Assembly: GCA_950295325.1 (NCBI GenBank)
Contig: OX485804.1
Coordinates: 19,654,001 to 19,718,000, forward strand
DNA length: 64,000 nt
Origin: Polytrichum commune
Lineage: Eukaryota > Streptophyta > Polytrichopsida > Polytrichales > Polytrichaceae
Direction: 5' to 3'
Of the stretch, positions 36,989 through 48,285 are shown piece by piece. The notes below the pieces were generated by a model. That model searched no databases. It saw only the letters and a program-made list of their open reading frames with translations, and was not told the DNA's origin. Positions within the stretch are counted from its first letter, which is position 1; the number at the start of each line of letters is the position of its first letter. A program made the translations under genes and the position numbers.

Positions 36989-39900
36989 TCAAGCTCGGTA
37001 CTCCTTACATCTACTTCCCGATGTACGGGTAGGAAAGAGCTCACCATTCAACGTTTCCAATTGAATTGAATTATTAGGAAAGACCTCATAGACAAGGTAA
37101 GGTCCTAACCATACCGCATTGAATTTTGCCGGAAATTCAAGCTTTCGTGCGTCTTGAATCATGACCATCATTCCCGGTGTTAGGGCCCTTCTCTTATGTC
37201 GTTTGTCGAAAGTAATCTTTCTCCTTCTTTGGATTGCCTCAATATGTTGAGCCGCCATTCTCCTCCCTTCGTCAAGTGCTTCCAAATCGGTTAGTCGATT
37301 TCGTAAGGATTGACTTTTGGTAAGTCTCGTACTCACGGCCACCCTAAGTGACTCGACTTCATATTCGATTGGTAGTGTCGCTTCAAGACCATAGACTAAG
37401 GAAAATGGTGTAGCACGCGTAGTTACCTTATAGGTTGTACGGTATGCCCAAAGTGCCGCCGTTAGTTTCGTATCCCAATCCCGCTTCGAGTCTATAACCG
37501 TCTTGCGTAGTATACTCACCAAAATTCCGTTAACCCTTTCCGTTTGTCCATTGGTTTGAGGGTGGTAGGGAGTAGTCTTCCGGTGATCAATTTTAAATTT
37601 CTCTGTCATCTCTCGAATCAAGTCATTCAAAAAGTGAGTACCCCTATCGCTTACTAGGATCTTCGGCACCCCGAACCGCGAAATTATGTTTTCGTACATA
37701 AATGTTGCCGCGTGTTCCGCCGTGTCGGTCTTCACCGCTTTGGCTTCCGCCCACTTGGTGAGGTACTCGGTTGCCACCACAATATATTTCATTCCTTTTG
37801 AAGATTGGGGATGGACCTCACCCACATAGTCGATGCCCCATTTTTCGAAAGGAATTAAGGGTAATGATACATGTAAAGGCATCTCCATTCTAAGGTCGTC
37901 TCGGGCATACCGTTGGCAAGCGTCGCATTTCCTTACATAGTCATGGGCGTCCTTAAATAGTGTAGGCCAAAAGTAGCCCGCTCTAAGTATTTTTTGCCCG
38001 GTGAGTTGACCCGAGAAGTGACCGCCGCAAGCGCTATCGTGGCAAGCGATTAAAATCGCTTCAACCTCCGTTTTTGACACGCATCGTCGTAAAATACCAT
38101 CGGACCCCCTTCTAAACAACCTATGGCCCACTACAACAAATTGCCTACTATTTACCCTCACCTTCCTTCTCTCTTCTTTTGTCCACTCTTTGGGCAACTT
38201 GTGGGTTGTTAGAAATTCCACTATGCCCGCATACCACTCCGGTGTAGAAGTGACCACAAAGAGGCTATCATCTACTAACATATCATTTACCGGATTTTTT
38301 CCTATCTCCTCCGACAACCTAGACAAGTGGTCCGCTTGTAAATGCATACGACCCGGTTTATATTCCACCGTGTAGTCGAATTCTTCTAATAACAAAACCC
38401 ACCTAGCTAACCTACCACTTAACTCCGCCTTGTTAATTAGATACTTGATAGCCATGTGGTCAACAAAAAATACAACCGGGTTGCACATGAGGTAATGCCT
38501 AAACTTTTTAACGGAAAACACCATGGCTAGGCACTCCCTCTCCGTTGTAGAGTAGTTTCTTTCGGCGGGGGTCAATTGCTTACTCGCATAAGCTATAGGT
38601 TGATCCTTCTCTTTTTCTCCCGTTGCTTGACAAAGCGCACTCCCTATTGCCACATTACTAGCATCACAATAGACGTGAAAAGGTTTACCCCAATTGGGTG
38701 GTATCAACACCGGATAGGTGCTCAACCTATCCCGCAATTCCTCAAAGGCTTTTTGACAAGCATCCGTCCACTCGAATTTGACATCCTTTTTGAGCAAATG
38801 GGTAATGGGCACCGCTATCTTTGAAAAATTAGGAATAAGTTCCCGGTACCATCCCACATGTCCTAACAACTTAGAGATCCCCTTGGAATTGGTTGGAGTT
38901 GCCAAGTCGCTTATGGCCGCAATCTTATCCGGATCGGGTTCTCTACCTTTCTCACTAACAACATAACCCAACAACACTCCCTTATTCACTCCCAAAAATG
39001 TCTTATCCGGGTTCAATGCTAACCTCATCTTCCTACACCTAACCAATGCCTCCCTAACACAATGTAGGTGATCATCCACATTTCTTTGTGTGCTAAAATC
39101 GTCCACAAAGACGGTCATGGATTTGAACAACAAGTCGGTGAAGATATACATTACTAATCGTTGGAAAGTAGCCGGGGCATTACATAACCCAAATGGCATC
39201 ACTACCCACACAAAAGTACCCCAAGGTGTAGTAAAAGCCGTTTTATGGATATCTTGGAGGGCTATGGAAATTTGATTATAACCCGCATACCCATCCATAA
39301 AGGTATATCGCGAATGACCTCCAACCTCCTCAAGCAACAAGGTGATAAAAGGTAAGGGGAAGTGATCCTTTTGTGTGCACGAATTCAATTTCCTATAGTC
39401 GACACAAACCCTTAATTTCCCATTTTTTTTCTTTACTAAGACCATAGGAGAAACCCAATCCGTGATTTCCACCGGCTTGATAAACCCGGCCTTCAATAAC
39501 CTTTCCAATTCCGCTTTCACCAACAATTGCAATTGAGGATTCATCCTCCTCTCCTTTTGTCTAATTGGCCTCGCCCCCGGAATTAAAGGAATCCGGTGCT
39601 CTACCATTTCCCTAGGAATTCCCTTAAGCTCATCGTAGGACCATGCAAAAGTATCACTAAACTCATCCACCAAATTGCTATACTCCCTAACCTCTTTCTC
39701 CCCCAATTTGGAGCCCATCTTCATTTGTCGGGTTTTTCCATTCTTTAATTTCACATCCACGTACCGCCAATCCGCTTCCGACACATGTGCTTGTTCCTCT
39801 TTGTTCCGATACCAATCGGAAGGCACATTGGGGTAATCTTTCACATCTTGACCTACAACTATCCCCGTAGACGTGGTCTTGAAATGTAAAGGCTCCTCCA

Positions 39901-42900
39901 ATTTCGATGACTCAATAATCACATCCTCCTCTTGAGTCCCATCTACATGAATTAAACTAACCTCACCCTCTTCCACGTCATCTACCCAAGGTGTTAACCC
40001 ACCGCTAACCCACTCTTCCTCGGTGAGCACCTCACATGGCTCCAACAATGAGCCCTCTCCTAAACTAACACTAGGAAATTCACTCCCTAAGCCTACTTGG
40101 TGAAATGTAACCATTACATCAACCTCGGACTCGGGGTACTCCCTTAGCCATTGGGCATAATCCCCATTATCCCCATAATTGTAAAAATTAGGACCTAGAC
40201 TTCCCGAGCCCGAATCTATAACAACCCTTTGACCTTCGGGATGGACGACTCCCACCAATGCCTTGCCAATCTCATTCTCGTTTAAGTCATCAATTTCCTT
40301 CTCCAATGGCAAATACATCTCCTTCTTCATCCATCCTTCTAATGAACCAATGGACACTATGACCCTATTACCCTCCGGACCATAAGTGATGGATGGTTTA
40401 GGTCCACCCCAATTGACCATAGCATTCGCCATCCGCAACCAAGGCCTACCTAGCAAAATGGGGAAGGTGTCCTTGTTGGAGTGCATTTTAATGACATGGA
40501 AGGTGACCAAGTACTCCTCACCTCCCGTAGTCATTCTACAATCCTTGATCATCCCCAAAGGCGTAGTCGAACTTTGATTTGCCATATTTATGACCAAAGG
40601 TGAAGGCCCCGTGAGTCCAAGTCCCAATTTTTTCATAGTATCCTCCGGTAGTATATTTAGACTACTCCCTCCGTCGACTAGCACATTAGGAACCACCTTA
40701 TCTACTATAACAACTTCTATTTCTATAGCTTTCACGTCTCTTCCACCTTGTGATTGGATCCTAGCGGCTATTTTAGCTTTCACCTTCCTCATCCTCTTGT
40801 GTACCGGCATTCCCTCCTTTAATGTTTTCCTTGCCGTGGGTGAAATTTCCAATAGTTGGCCGAAAGTAATATCCGCCTTGAGTGTACTAAGGTCCGCCCA
40901 CAAGTCGTACCCGGTAGATCTTTCCACCTTAGAATTACCCACTACGTCAAATTCGTCTACGGGAACCCCCGGTCCTTCCCATTCACCCACATCGCTATTA
41001 TCCAAGTCATGTACCGCATTAGTCCTCTCCCTATCTTGTAAAATTATATTTTCCCTCTTTACATCCTTAGTAGCTCTTCTAGCTACCCTATCCAACTCGG
41101 AGAGATTAATCTCTTCATCCGAAGAGTAATTTCCTTGCTCTCCTATTCCTACCTCCAACGGGGCATTTCCTCTCCTAGCCCTAGTAGTTACCGCTAGTGC
41201 AGGTGCTTCTTCAACCACACCCTTACCCTTCACTAACTCATATGTAATAGCATTGGTGTGAGGAGGCCATTGACTTTGCTCCTCTCCAATTCTCGTTGGG
41301 AGAGGAAGCATGTCATCACATGTGGCCTCCAACACTCCATCCATGAACCTAACATCTTGGGAGTTAGATGGTCCCGGATCCGTTGGAGGCGCTTGTCTCC
41401 CGTTACTACCATTAGGTGGAACTCCTTGTCTATTTTGTATTGGAATGTAACCGGTTGTAGTTTGCAAGCCCGGCGGTGGATGAAAAGTTTGCCTAGCATT
41501 ACTATGGTCATAGTATAAGTTAGGTGGCCTAAGTTCATTGGCCGGTACTCCTTGTGGCCTAGCACCTCGCATATTATCCCTTGCTTGTTGTTGTGGATTA
41601 GCCACCGGGTAAGGGACATTAATTATTTTGTCCGGTTGGCGACACGTATCCGAGGGATGACTTCCTCCACAATTGCTACAATTAAACTCTTGACCTTCGG
41701 ACCAACATTGTCCTTGAGCGTGCCACCTTCCACAAAAGGGATGAAATTCCTTCTTCTCTAAATTTTGGCCACCTTGCCCTCTAGGTTGTGGTCCTCTATT
41801 GCTTCCATTTCCATAGTGAGGTGGCGCTTGACCTCGTTGATTTTGTTGAGGTGGGTTACCGTTTCCTCTTTGGTCACGGTTTTGTCCACTTCTACAAAAT
41901 TGACGCGTGTGGCCCGGTTGGCCACATTGGACACACCATAATCCGGAAGAATGCCTACCCGACTCAACCGGGGGTGGAGGCCCCGGTTGTTGACTCCGGA
42001 TCATTAATGACATTTGATCCGTGAGGCTTTGCATTTGTTTTATCATAGCCTCTTGGAATCCTAGTTGGCTAGCACCTAGTCTTCTCTCAACCTCCTCCAA
42101 GTGTGGATCCGTTCTAGGGGCCGGTAGTGCCAAAAGAGGTGCCGGTTCCCTAACCGCTAAAGGTCGGGGACCGGTGTCCACAATGGCATATGGAATTTGG
42201 TTCTCATACTTAGCGGGTTCTACCGCTACCACCCTAGGGCGTATGGGGATGAATTGTGGGATCAATTCATCCTCCCTTCTCCATAGCCTTTCGTGATCTT
42301 TATCCAAGTTTTCAATATCTCTAGCCGCACGCTTGGCATCCGCCAAGGTCAAGGGATTCCTTTCTAGAACACCCCTAATAGTTCCGGACTTAAAAAACCC
42401 TTGAATGAAAAATTGCTTTAGCGTGTCGTCGTTGAGCATGGTACCCACAAATCTAGTGCACACTAAATCAAACCTCCTAATGTAAGCCGAAATTTCTTCC
42501 TCCCTTCCTTGCTTCAATGACGACAATGCCCTTAATGCGGTACTTTGACCCACTTCCGGCCTAAATTCGTTAAGAAACTCCCTTTGTAATTGTTCCCATC
42601 CCCTAAAATGTCCCTCGGCATGATCCCGATACCATTCATAGGCTTCCCCCTCTAGAGTGGTAGGAAACCACACTAACCAATAACCCGGGTCGGTTATGAG
42701 GAAGCTAGCCAACCGTTCGATATACCGTTCCATGTGCCGAGAGGGGTCCTCATCCTTGGTCCCATAAAATTTAGGGAGATGAGATGGCATATCCATCGCC
42801 GCTAAATTTTGTGGAACCACAATTGGTAGGCCTCTTGGCCTAACCAATGGGTCTATTGGAGGTATAGGAGGTATGGGCGGAATTGGGGGTATGGGTGGTG

Positions 42901-43228
42901 GATCCATCCCCCGTTCCTCGGCCATGGTGACCGGTGAACTATTCAACAATCCCCTATCAACTTCTACCGGGAATTCTTCTCTAAGTGTGTAATTTTCCGA
43001 AGAAGTTTCACCACTCAATTTGGAGGGAGTGATCTCCTCTTCAAGTTGAGCTCCAAGTTCTAAGGTGTCTAGAATTGACCTAGTCCTAGGTTCGACGTTC
43101 AAACAACTCTCTATTCTAACATTATCTTGTTCTAATCTATCACTGATTTTAGAGGACCGCCTCTTTCGAGTAGATTTCTCTAGTCCTACTATCAAACTTG
43201 GTTTTTGTGAGCGAGTCCTACCTTGCAT
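36989..43228 (-). CDS. gypsy-2 gag-pol polyprotein, 2079 residues
   Basis: Single open frame for a non-chromodomain Ty3/gypsy polyprotein. Order (approximate residues): Pro-rich N terminus with an IPP repeat (about 110-125); gag domain (150-300); CCHC knuckle CVQCGQPGHTRQFC (about 430) and a second Cys-rich knuckle; aspartic protease DGGSS (about 850); reverse transcriptase with VDYRKLNS (about 1276) and catalytic box FVDD (about 1371); RNase H with YCDAS (about 1516); integrase HHCC finger (about 1730-1775) and D, D, E residues in IDYVG, SDRGTHF and ERVNG (about 1799-1894). The C terminus (about 2020-2079) lacks an obvious chromodomain. It replicates the element through an RNA intermediate. 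No frame damage is seen. Confidence 0.95.
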   Translation of the reverse strand: MQGRTRSQKPSLIVGLEKSTRKRRSSKISDRLEQDNVRIESCLNVEPRTRSILDTLELGAQLEEEITPSKLSGETSSENYTLREEFPVEVDRGLLNSSPVTMAEERGMDPPPIPPIPPIPPIPPIDPLVRPRGLPIVVPQNLAAMDMPSHLPKFYGTKDEDPSRHMERYIERLASFLITDPGYWLVWFPTTLEGEAYEWYRDHAEGHFRGWEQLQREFLNEFRPEVGQSTALRALSSLKQGREEEISAYIRRFDLVCTRFVGTMLNDDTLKQFFIQGFFKSGTIRGVLERNPLTLADAKRAARDIENLDKDHERLWRREDELIPQFIPIRPRVVAVEPAKYENQIPYAIVDTGPRPLAVREPAPLLALPAPRTDPHLEEVERRLGASQLGFQEAMIKQMQSLTDQMSLMIRSQQPGPPPPVESGRHSSGLWCVQCGQPGHTRQFCRSGQNRDQRGNGNPPQQNQRGQAPPHYGNGSNRGPQPRGQGGQNLEKKEFHPFCGRWHAQGQCWSEGQEFNCSNCGGSHPSDTCRQPDKIINVPYPVANPQQQARDNMRGARPQGVPANELRPPNLYYDHSNARQTFHPPPGLQTTTGYIPIQNRQGVPPNGSNGRQAPPTDPGPSNSQDVRFMDGVLEATCDDMLPLPTRIGEEQSQWPPHTNAITYELVKGKGVVEEAPALAVTTRARRGNAPLEVGIGEQGNYSSDEEINLSELDRVARRATKDVKRENIILQDRERTNAVHDLDNSDVGEWEGPGVPVDEFDVVGNSKVERSTGYDLWADLSTLKADITFGQLLEISPTARKTLKEGMPVHKRMRKVKAKIAARIQSQGGRDVKAIEIEVVIVDKVVPNVLVDGGSSLNILPEDTMKKLGLGLTGPSPLVINMANQSSTTPLGMIKDCRMTTGGEEYLVTFHVIKMHSNKDTFPILLGRPWLRMANAMVNWGGPKPSITYGPEGNRVIVSIGSLEGWMKKEMYLPLEKEIDDLNENEIGKALVGVVHPEGQRVVIDSGSGSLGPNFYNYGDNGDYAQWLREYPESEVDVMVTFHQVGLGSEFPSVSLGEGSLLEPCEVLTEEEWVSGGLTPWVDDVEEGEVSLIHVDGTQEEDVIIESSKLEEPLHFKTTSTGIVVGQDVKDYPNVPSDWYRNKEEQAHVSEADWRYVDVKLKNGKTRQMKMGSKLGEKEVREYSNLVDEFSDTFAWSYDELKGIPREMVEHRIPLIPGARPIRQKERRMNPQLQLLVKAELERLLKAGFIKPVEITDWVSPMVLVKKKNGKLRVCVDYRKLNSCTQKDHFPLPFITLLLEEVGGHSRYTFMDGYAGYNQISIALQDIHKTAFTTPWGTFVWVVMPFGLCNAPATFQRLVMYIFTDLLFKSMTVFVDDFSTQRNVDDHLHCVREALVRCRKMRLALNPDKTFLGVNKGVLLGYVVSEKGREPDPDKIAAISDLATPTNSKGISKLLGHVGWYRELIPNFSKIAVPITHLLKKDVKFEWTDACQKAFEELRDRLSTYPVLIPPNWGKPFHVYCDASNVAIGSALCQATGEKEKDQPIAYASKQLTPAERNYSTTERECLAMVFSVKKFRHYLMCNPVVFFVDHMAIKYLINKAELSGRLARWVLLLEEFDYTVEYKPGRMHLQADHLSRLSEEIGKNPVNDMLVDDSLFVVTSTPEWYAGIVEFLTTHKLPKEWTKEERRKVRVNSRQFVVVGHRLFRRGSDGILRRCVSKTEVEAILIACHDSACGGHFSGQLTGQKILRAGYFWPTLFKDAHDYVRKCDACQRYARDDLRMEMPLHVSLPLIPFEKWGIDYVGEVHPQSSKGMKYIVVATEYLTKWAEAKAVKTDTAEHAATFMYENIISRFGVPKILVSDRGTHFLNDLIREMTEKFKIDHRKTTPYHPQTNGQTERVNGILVSILRKTVIDSKRDWDTKLTAALWAYRTTYKVTTRATPFSLVYGLEATLPIEYEVESLRVAVSTRLTKSQSLRNRLTDLEALDEGRRMAAQHIEAIQRRRKITFDKRHKRRALTPGMMVMIQDARKLEFPAKFNAVWLGPYLVYEVFPNNSIQLETLNGELFPTRTSGSRCKEYRA

Positions 43229-44138
43229 TCCATAAGAATCGATCGACCCTCACTTGACCACACATAATCCTAGCAATTCCCCTCTTAATATTTTCACTTG
43301 TCTTGGTGTGGTTATAATTTTTTTAGGAGGTGAGGAAAAGAACCTGCAAGCCCACTTAGGTGAAAGAATCCCAATAGGTGATAGGCATGTTCATGTTAAT
43401 TTTTTGGTTAAGTCGGAGCATCACCTCCGCACCTTCCCGCAAATTAACACTCACCACAATACCGATTGTGAGGGGGTGACCTTCCGAGTAGATTATGTTA
43501 AAAGTCGAGGCTTCACCCTTCAACTTCTCACACCATCTACAATTCGGGAATTACCCTCTACAACGGATAACAACAATCACGAGTACAAAAGGCATTCCTT
43601 AATTAGTTAATGAGTTCACTTTGAAGAAATAAACATACCTTGAGCAATCGCATCCCCTTGTGAGTTAGCACTCCCCTCAATCGTGACTCAATGTAACAAC
43701 ACCATAAACTTTGTGAAATATTAATTTAATCTAGAGCATGAAATGACAACTCCCAAAACTTTGAGACTCACCCCGAGGTGAGTGTCAAAGTTCAATGTCC
43801 TAAGGTGAATTTACCCTCTAATGTTTTAATGAGCTACTCGGTTATAGGTTCCTTTTAAGTTCTTAGCAAATCCCCAAAAAGGTTGAGGACGTACCTTCGC
43901 CGCGCTCCTTCCTCAAAAATGAATTTGCGTAATTGACAATGCAATTCATTCCAAGGAATAGTTGAAATACAATGAATTCAAATGTAACCCAAAGAGAGAA
44001 TACTTACCGAGTTTCGGGTGCTCCTTCCCTTCTCTCAAGTTTGTGTCTCCAATTTTTCCTAGTTGCCTCCAAGTCTCCTAGTCGCCTCCAAGTCTTGTAA
44101 CTACCTTCCGCTTCGCTCCCGGCAGACGCACCAATTAT
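43229..44138 (-). mobile_element. gypsy-2 leader with primer binding site
   Basis: Non-coding leader between the 5' LTR and gag. On the minus strand just inside the LTR is TGGTGCGTCTGCCGGGAG, starting three bases after TAAT and beginning TGG as primer binding sites do. The complement would end in ACGCACCA, possibly a tRNA-Arg; I am unsure of the tRNA. Confidence 0.65.
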
Positions 44139-45967
44139 GTGAGGCCAAACCCCCCACCCTTAAGCGTCCGTAGTCTGAGTAGTGGGTTTGGGCTCACATT
44201 CCTCCGCGGTATTGGATTTGGACTTGGATGAGTCCATAGTGCAAGGTTCACCCTTCAAGTGGTCTTGGATTTAACTTTGGTCTTTGCTTCCTTTGTCTTG
44301 CCATCGCGAGAGTGTTCCACATTCTCCATTAAGTTGTGCACGTGGTTTATTTTTAAAGAGAGGATGCAAGTGTTAAAAAAAACACTATTCTCTATAGTCA
44401 ATCTCAAATACATTTACTTGTGAAAGCCACACATAACACTAACTAGCATAATGTAACTAACTACTTGTCTATGAGCTAATTAGGTAGGCTATCTACTAAG
44501 CTCCTTCATGAACCCATCTCTTTACTTTCTAATTACATAAACCTAGCTCCTTCATAAACCCAGCTCCTTCATAAACCCAGCTTCTTAGCTTCTAACTAAA
44601 CAAACCCAGCTCCTTCATAAACCCAGCTCCTTCATGAACCCAGCTCCTTAGCTTCTAACTAAACAAACCCAGCTCCTTCATAAACCCAGCTCTTTACTTT
44701 CTAACTAAACAAACCCAGCTCCTTTATAAACCCAGCTCCTTCATGAACCCACAACTTTGTAGTTGTAATCCCCAACTACCTCACTAATTATTCAAGCCCT
44801 TAACTAATCTTCCTACCTAATTTCCCTAATTCTACTAACAACCCCTTTCTAATCACACAATTCTTCTCTAATCCTAAAATCCTAAAATCCTAGAGAGGAG
44901 AGGGGGAGAGAGAATTTCCTAACTTCACTAAGACTAACTAATCCACACAAGTATATTTTTGCACTCATCACAACATCAAGTGCTCAACTCTTAAATATGG
45001 AACTTGCAACCACGTGTATTCAAAACATGAACTTTAAGTACCACAAATTGGAATCATGAATTAACTTTAAAATCCTTCACGTCAACACTAATTCTACCAA
45101 GAGGTCAAGCCCTCTTCAAGGCTAACAAGCCTTGGCTCTCAAACTAAAAACTAAGCACACACATGTGCTCCAATATGGCTTCCCACACCCACACTTATAA
45201 CTCGTGGGGTGCCTTGGAGCACAAAGGAAAGAGAGGATGAGTGAGGGAAGAATGAGGGATTATATAGTAAGCTTGAGGGGGTGAGCACCCTCAAGGCTCA
45301 CGATAAGCCCTTGAGATTTCCTCCTACTTAGTAGGCGCCAATCCTATCTTCTAAGCCTTCCTCCCTCAAATGATCAACAAGGATCCTAATTCGAACATTT
45401 AACTAGCCTTGGCTTTCTACCTACCACACTTTACCAAACTTGGGATGCTTCAACCCAAACTTAGCCTCCTTCGCTTTCCGCCGCCATAACTTTCTCCCCT
45501 TACTTTCCCAAATCGTCGCTCACCACTTAATTCAAACCACGATGCTTAACTCGTGATTTGATTGGTGCTTTGAGAATTTGCTTATCCTCCACCTTGCATT
45601 CTTCCTTGGGCCTTCCCCATTAAGTGGCCATGATGAGGTGGTCCACTTGTGCGCTCCATGTGATCCTCCATTCATCCCAATTCGAATGCACTTGCCTCTT
45701 GAGTCACTTTGGTTGTCTCCATCCATTTGTACTAGCCTACTCACTAACTACTCAATCCAAGTTCTCCTTACCTATCCTCATTCACTCAAATCCTTCCGAA
45801 GGTAAAAACACAATAACAACTCACATCCTAGCCTCTTACAACATGGTACTTCTAAGACTAACATTTCACTCTTTTTATATTTTTGTGAAGTAACATGCTA
45901 CTTCAAAGTGCATCAACTAACGTTTCAAGGGTCTAAGACTAAATGTGGGCACCCTTTTGGGCTCACA
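44139..45967 (-). repeat. gypsy-2 right (5') LTR
   Basis: Nearly identical to 35098-36927 (one difference seen is CGTAGTCTGAG against CGTAGTCCGAG, plus one base of length). The transcription start and polyadenylation signals of the element should lie here on the minus strand; I could not place a TATA box with confidence. Confidence 0.95.
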
Positions 45968-48150
45968 CCAAGCTCGAGCAAAAAATGAAGGAGGACATGG
46001 CGAAGGCGGCAGAGGAGAATGCCAAGAAAATGTTCGCAATTCAGGAGGAGCTGAGGCAGTCCAACGAGAAGACGGACGCCATCCTCGCCATGCTCCAGCG
46101 TATGCAGAGCTTCTCGGCGCCCCCCCAGCCGGCCTACCCCTTCCCTGGAGGATACCCCTCCCAATCCCCTCCACCAGGCATGTTCACCGGAGGGCCTTCC
46201 CGCCAGCAGGCGCCCCACCCTACGCCTGTTGGCACCCCTCCACCCCCAGAGGTTCCCTCGACCACCTCCCACGATGCTGTGGCTGCGGCCATCCAGGAGG
46301 ACGAGGATTTACGAACGCGCGTTCGTGAATCTTCAGGTCCTCCAGTCCTCACCCCTCCCCCTTCAAGGGTAGGACTGCCATCATACACCGATGCGTCGTC
46401 TTTCACCGTCGTCCCCAGGGTAGTAGACAGACATGGCGATGACTCTGCGCGACACACTGACATGGTCATTGTGGAGGACACGCAGGGGAGCCCCAATGAC
46501 GCACCAGGGGTGCAAGGGATGGACGTGGAAGAAACCCATGCGGCGTGGATGGAGGATGTCAGGATGGACGCGCTCGACCTGGGCGCCGAGGAAGAAAACG
46601 CGCTGCGCATCCAGGCGACACAGGCATCTCAACCGGAGCGTGAGGCAGAGGCCATGGAGACAGAGGCGGCTGCAGCTGTGGAGGTTACGAACGCGCGTTC
46701 GTTAATCGTTGAGGATGGACCTGCTGCTCGGTCCAGCGCCGCTGCCCCTCCCCCCGATGACGAGGTAACTCTCCTCTGAGAATACCATTTTTTTACGAAC
46801 GCGCGTTCGTAACCTCTCTAACATCGCGATGTTTTTCTCTTCATCGACATCCAGTGGCCTTGCGAGAGCCCTCTTCAGCGGTCCCCCTTAGGGTCGAACA
46901 GTTTTGTAGGACACGGCATTATTTTGCCTTAGGAAAATGTGATAGACTATCACGTGAGAAATGTAAATATTCAACGGATTAATATATGAGCCTATGTTAT
47001 CTGCATCGCGTTGCTTCAAATTCTCTGCCCTCAACCCCTTCTCGTATATTGTATATGTTGATGCGATTATGTTCATTCTTGCATACCCACCTCATTCGCG
47101 AACGCTCGTTCGTGAAAGGGTGCGACCCACTGTCCACCTCATTCGCGAACGACCGCTCGTAAATGTACGTGTAGCCGCGCTTACGAACGAGCGCTCGTAA
47201 ATGATGCGCACCGCCCCCGCAACCTTCATTCACGAACGCTCGTTCGCAAGTGTGCCCTTGAGCACATTTTCCTTGCACTCTCCTCACTTCCTCGTCTTTC
47301 CCCATAATGCACCGTCTTCATTTTCTACGCAAAATTTCATTATTGGATCATAGAATTAAACTAGTCGAGTTGTTCATCACAGGACCCCCTGGAGATAGGT
47401 CGCAACCCCTCGACCAGTGGACCTCCCACCCGGCACAAACCTTTCATCGTTTTTGACCTCAACGGGGTGTTGTGTCACACCCAACACATCCCAAGGGTCC
47501 CCACGCGTCCCTTTCGTCACCCCGACGAAAGGGACTACGACGGCGAGCTCGACACCCTCATTAACCGCAAGGCTGTCCGCGCCCGTCCCGGCTTGCGTGA
47601 CTTCCTTCGCGAGGTGGTCGAGTTCGCTCACGTCATTGTGTGGAGCTCCATGGTCATGGAGAACACGGAGCCCATCGTCCACTTCTTGTTCCGCGATCTC
47701 CCGAGCCCGTGCCTCGTCCTCGGCCAAGAGGACTACGACGAGCTGCTCGACGAGAAAGGTCAACCGGTGCCCAAGTTTGGCGGTCGGGGCGGAGGACAAC
47801 AGTTCCTCAAGGTCCTCCGCTCGAGACTCTGGCGAGGCGTCCCCCGTCTGCAAGGGACGCCGCACGGGTGGTGGCCGACTCCAGAGAACACCGTCCTCAT
47901 CGACGACAGCCCCACCAAGAGCGTCTTGAACCCCCCGGGAAACGTCATCTTCCCGGACACTTGGACCGGCGATAGGCAAGACACATTTTTGGTCGATAGG
48001 CTAGCCCCCTACCTTAGAAGGCTCGTGCTCCACGCCGGTAGCATCCCATTTTTTGTTAGGTCCAACCCCTTCGGCAATGCGGCACTTAGCCCCCGCGATA
48101 ATGTATTCAAGAGCATCATGAGGCTCGCCAAACTCAATAAATTGATTTGA
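45968..48150 (+). pseudogene. Inner-element big gene, 3' part (exons 3b-4) with FCP1-like HAD domain
   Basis: Exon 3 resumes after gypsy-2 (45973-46764) with LEQKMKEDMAKAAEE, a coiled-coil stretch, then Pro-rich and acidic regions. Exon 4 (47383-48150) joins in phase 0 after a 618-bp intron. It encodes an FCP1/NIF-type HAD phosphatase domain: FIVFDLNGVLCHT (nucleophile Asp present, the +2 acid replaced by Asn), VIVWSSM and LIDDSPTKS. HAD enzymes of this type dephosphorylate phospho-Ser, for example in the RNA polymerase II tail. The DLN variant may weaken activity. With gypsy-2 removed on paper the four exons give about 1607 residues. In this copy the gene is broken by gypsy-2. Confidence 0.75.
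46307..47250. repeat. Palindrome family I in exon 3 and intron 3 of the big gene
   Basis: Two copies lie inside coding sequence: about 46307-46330 (translated within DLRTRVRES) and about 46683-46705 (translated within EVTNARSLI). About five lie in the intron 46765-47382: near 46793, 47096, 47147, 47178 and 47228. Several have diverged (CATTCGCGAACG halves). A further worn copy sits at about 48506-48525. Confidence 0.9.
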
Positions 48151-48285
48151 AATGCCTCCTTGTCTTTGCTTGTATCATGTGGTTCACATTTACTAATGCT
48201 TGCTTCGTTTTTGGATGTCTTTTGTTGTTGTGATTGTTGTTGTTCTTGTTCTTGCCCATAGTCTGCCCCCATATGCGACGCCCCT

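Larger units (their letters stand above)
35098..45967 (-). mobile_element. gypsy-2, apparently intact Ty3/gypsy retrotransposon
   Basis: Left LTR 35098-36927 (1830 bp) and right LTR 44139-45967 (1829 bp) are nearly identical. Ends are TG...CA and the flanking duplication is CCAAG (35093-35097 and 45968-45972). The coding strand is minus, so the right LTR is the 5' LTR. One open frame encodes gag-pol. It was inserted in coding exon 3 of the inner giant element's ParB/methyltransferase gene. Near-identical LTRs and an undamaged frame indicate a recent insertion, the youngest that can be dated here. Confidence 0.96.

Noticed and set aside
35107-45960. Duplicated small open frames in the LTRs (36492-36853, 45532-45893) as genes
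   Set aside because: They lie in identical positions of the two gypsy-2 LTRs and have no recognisable product.
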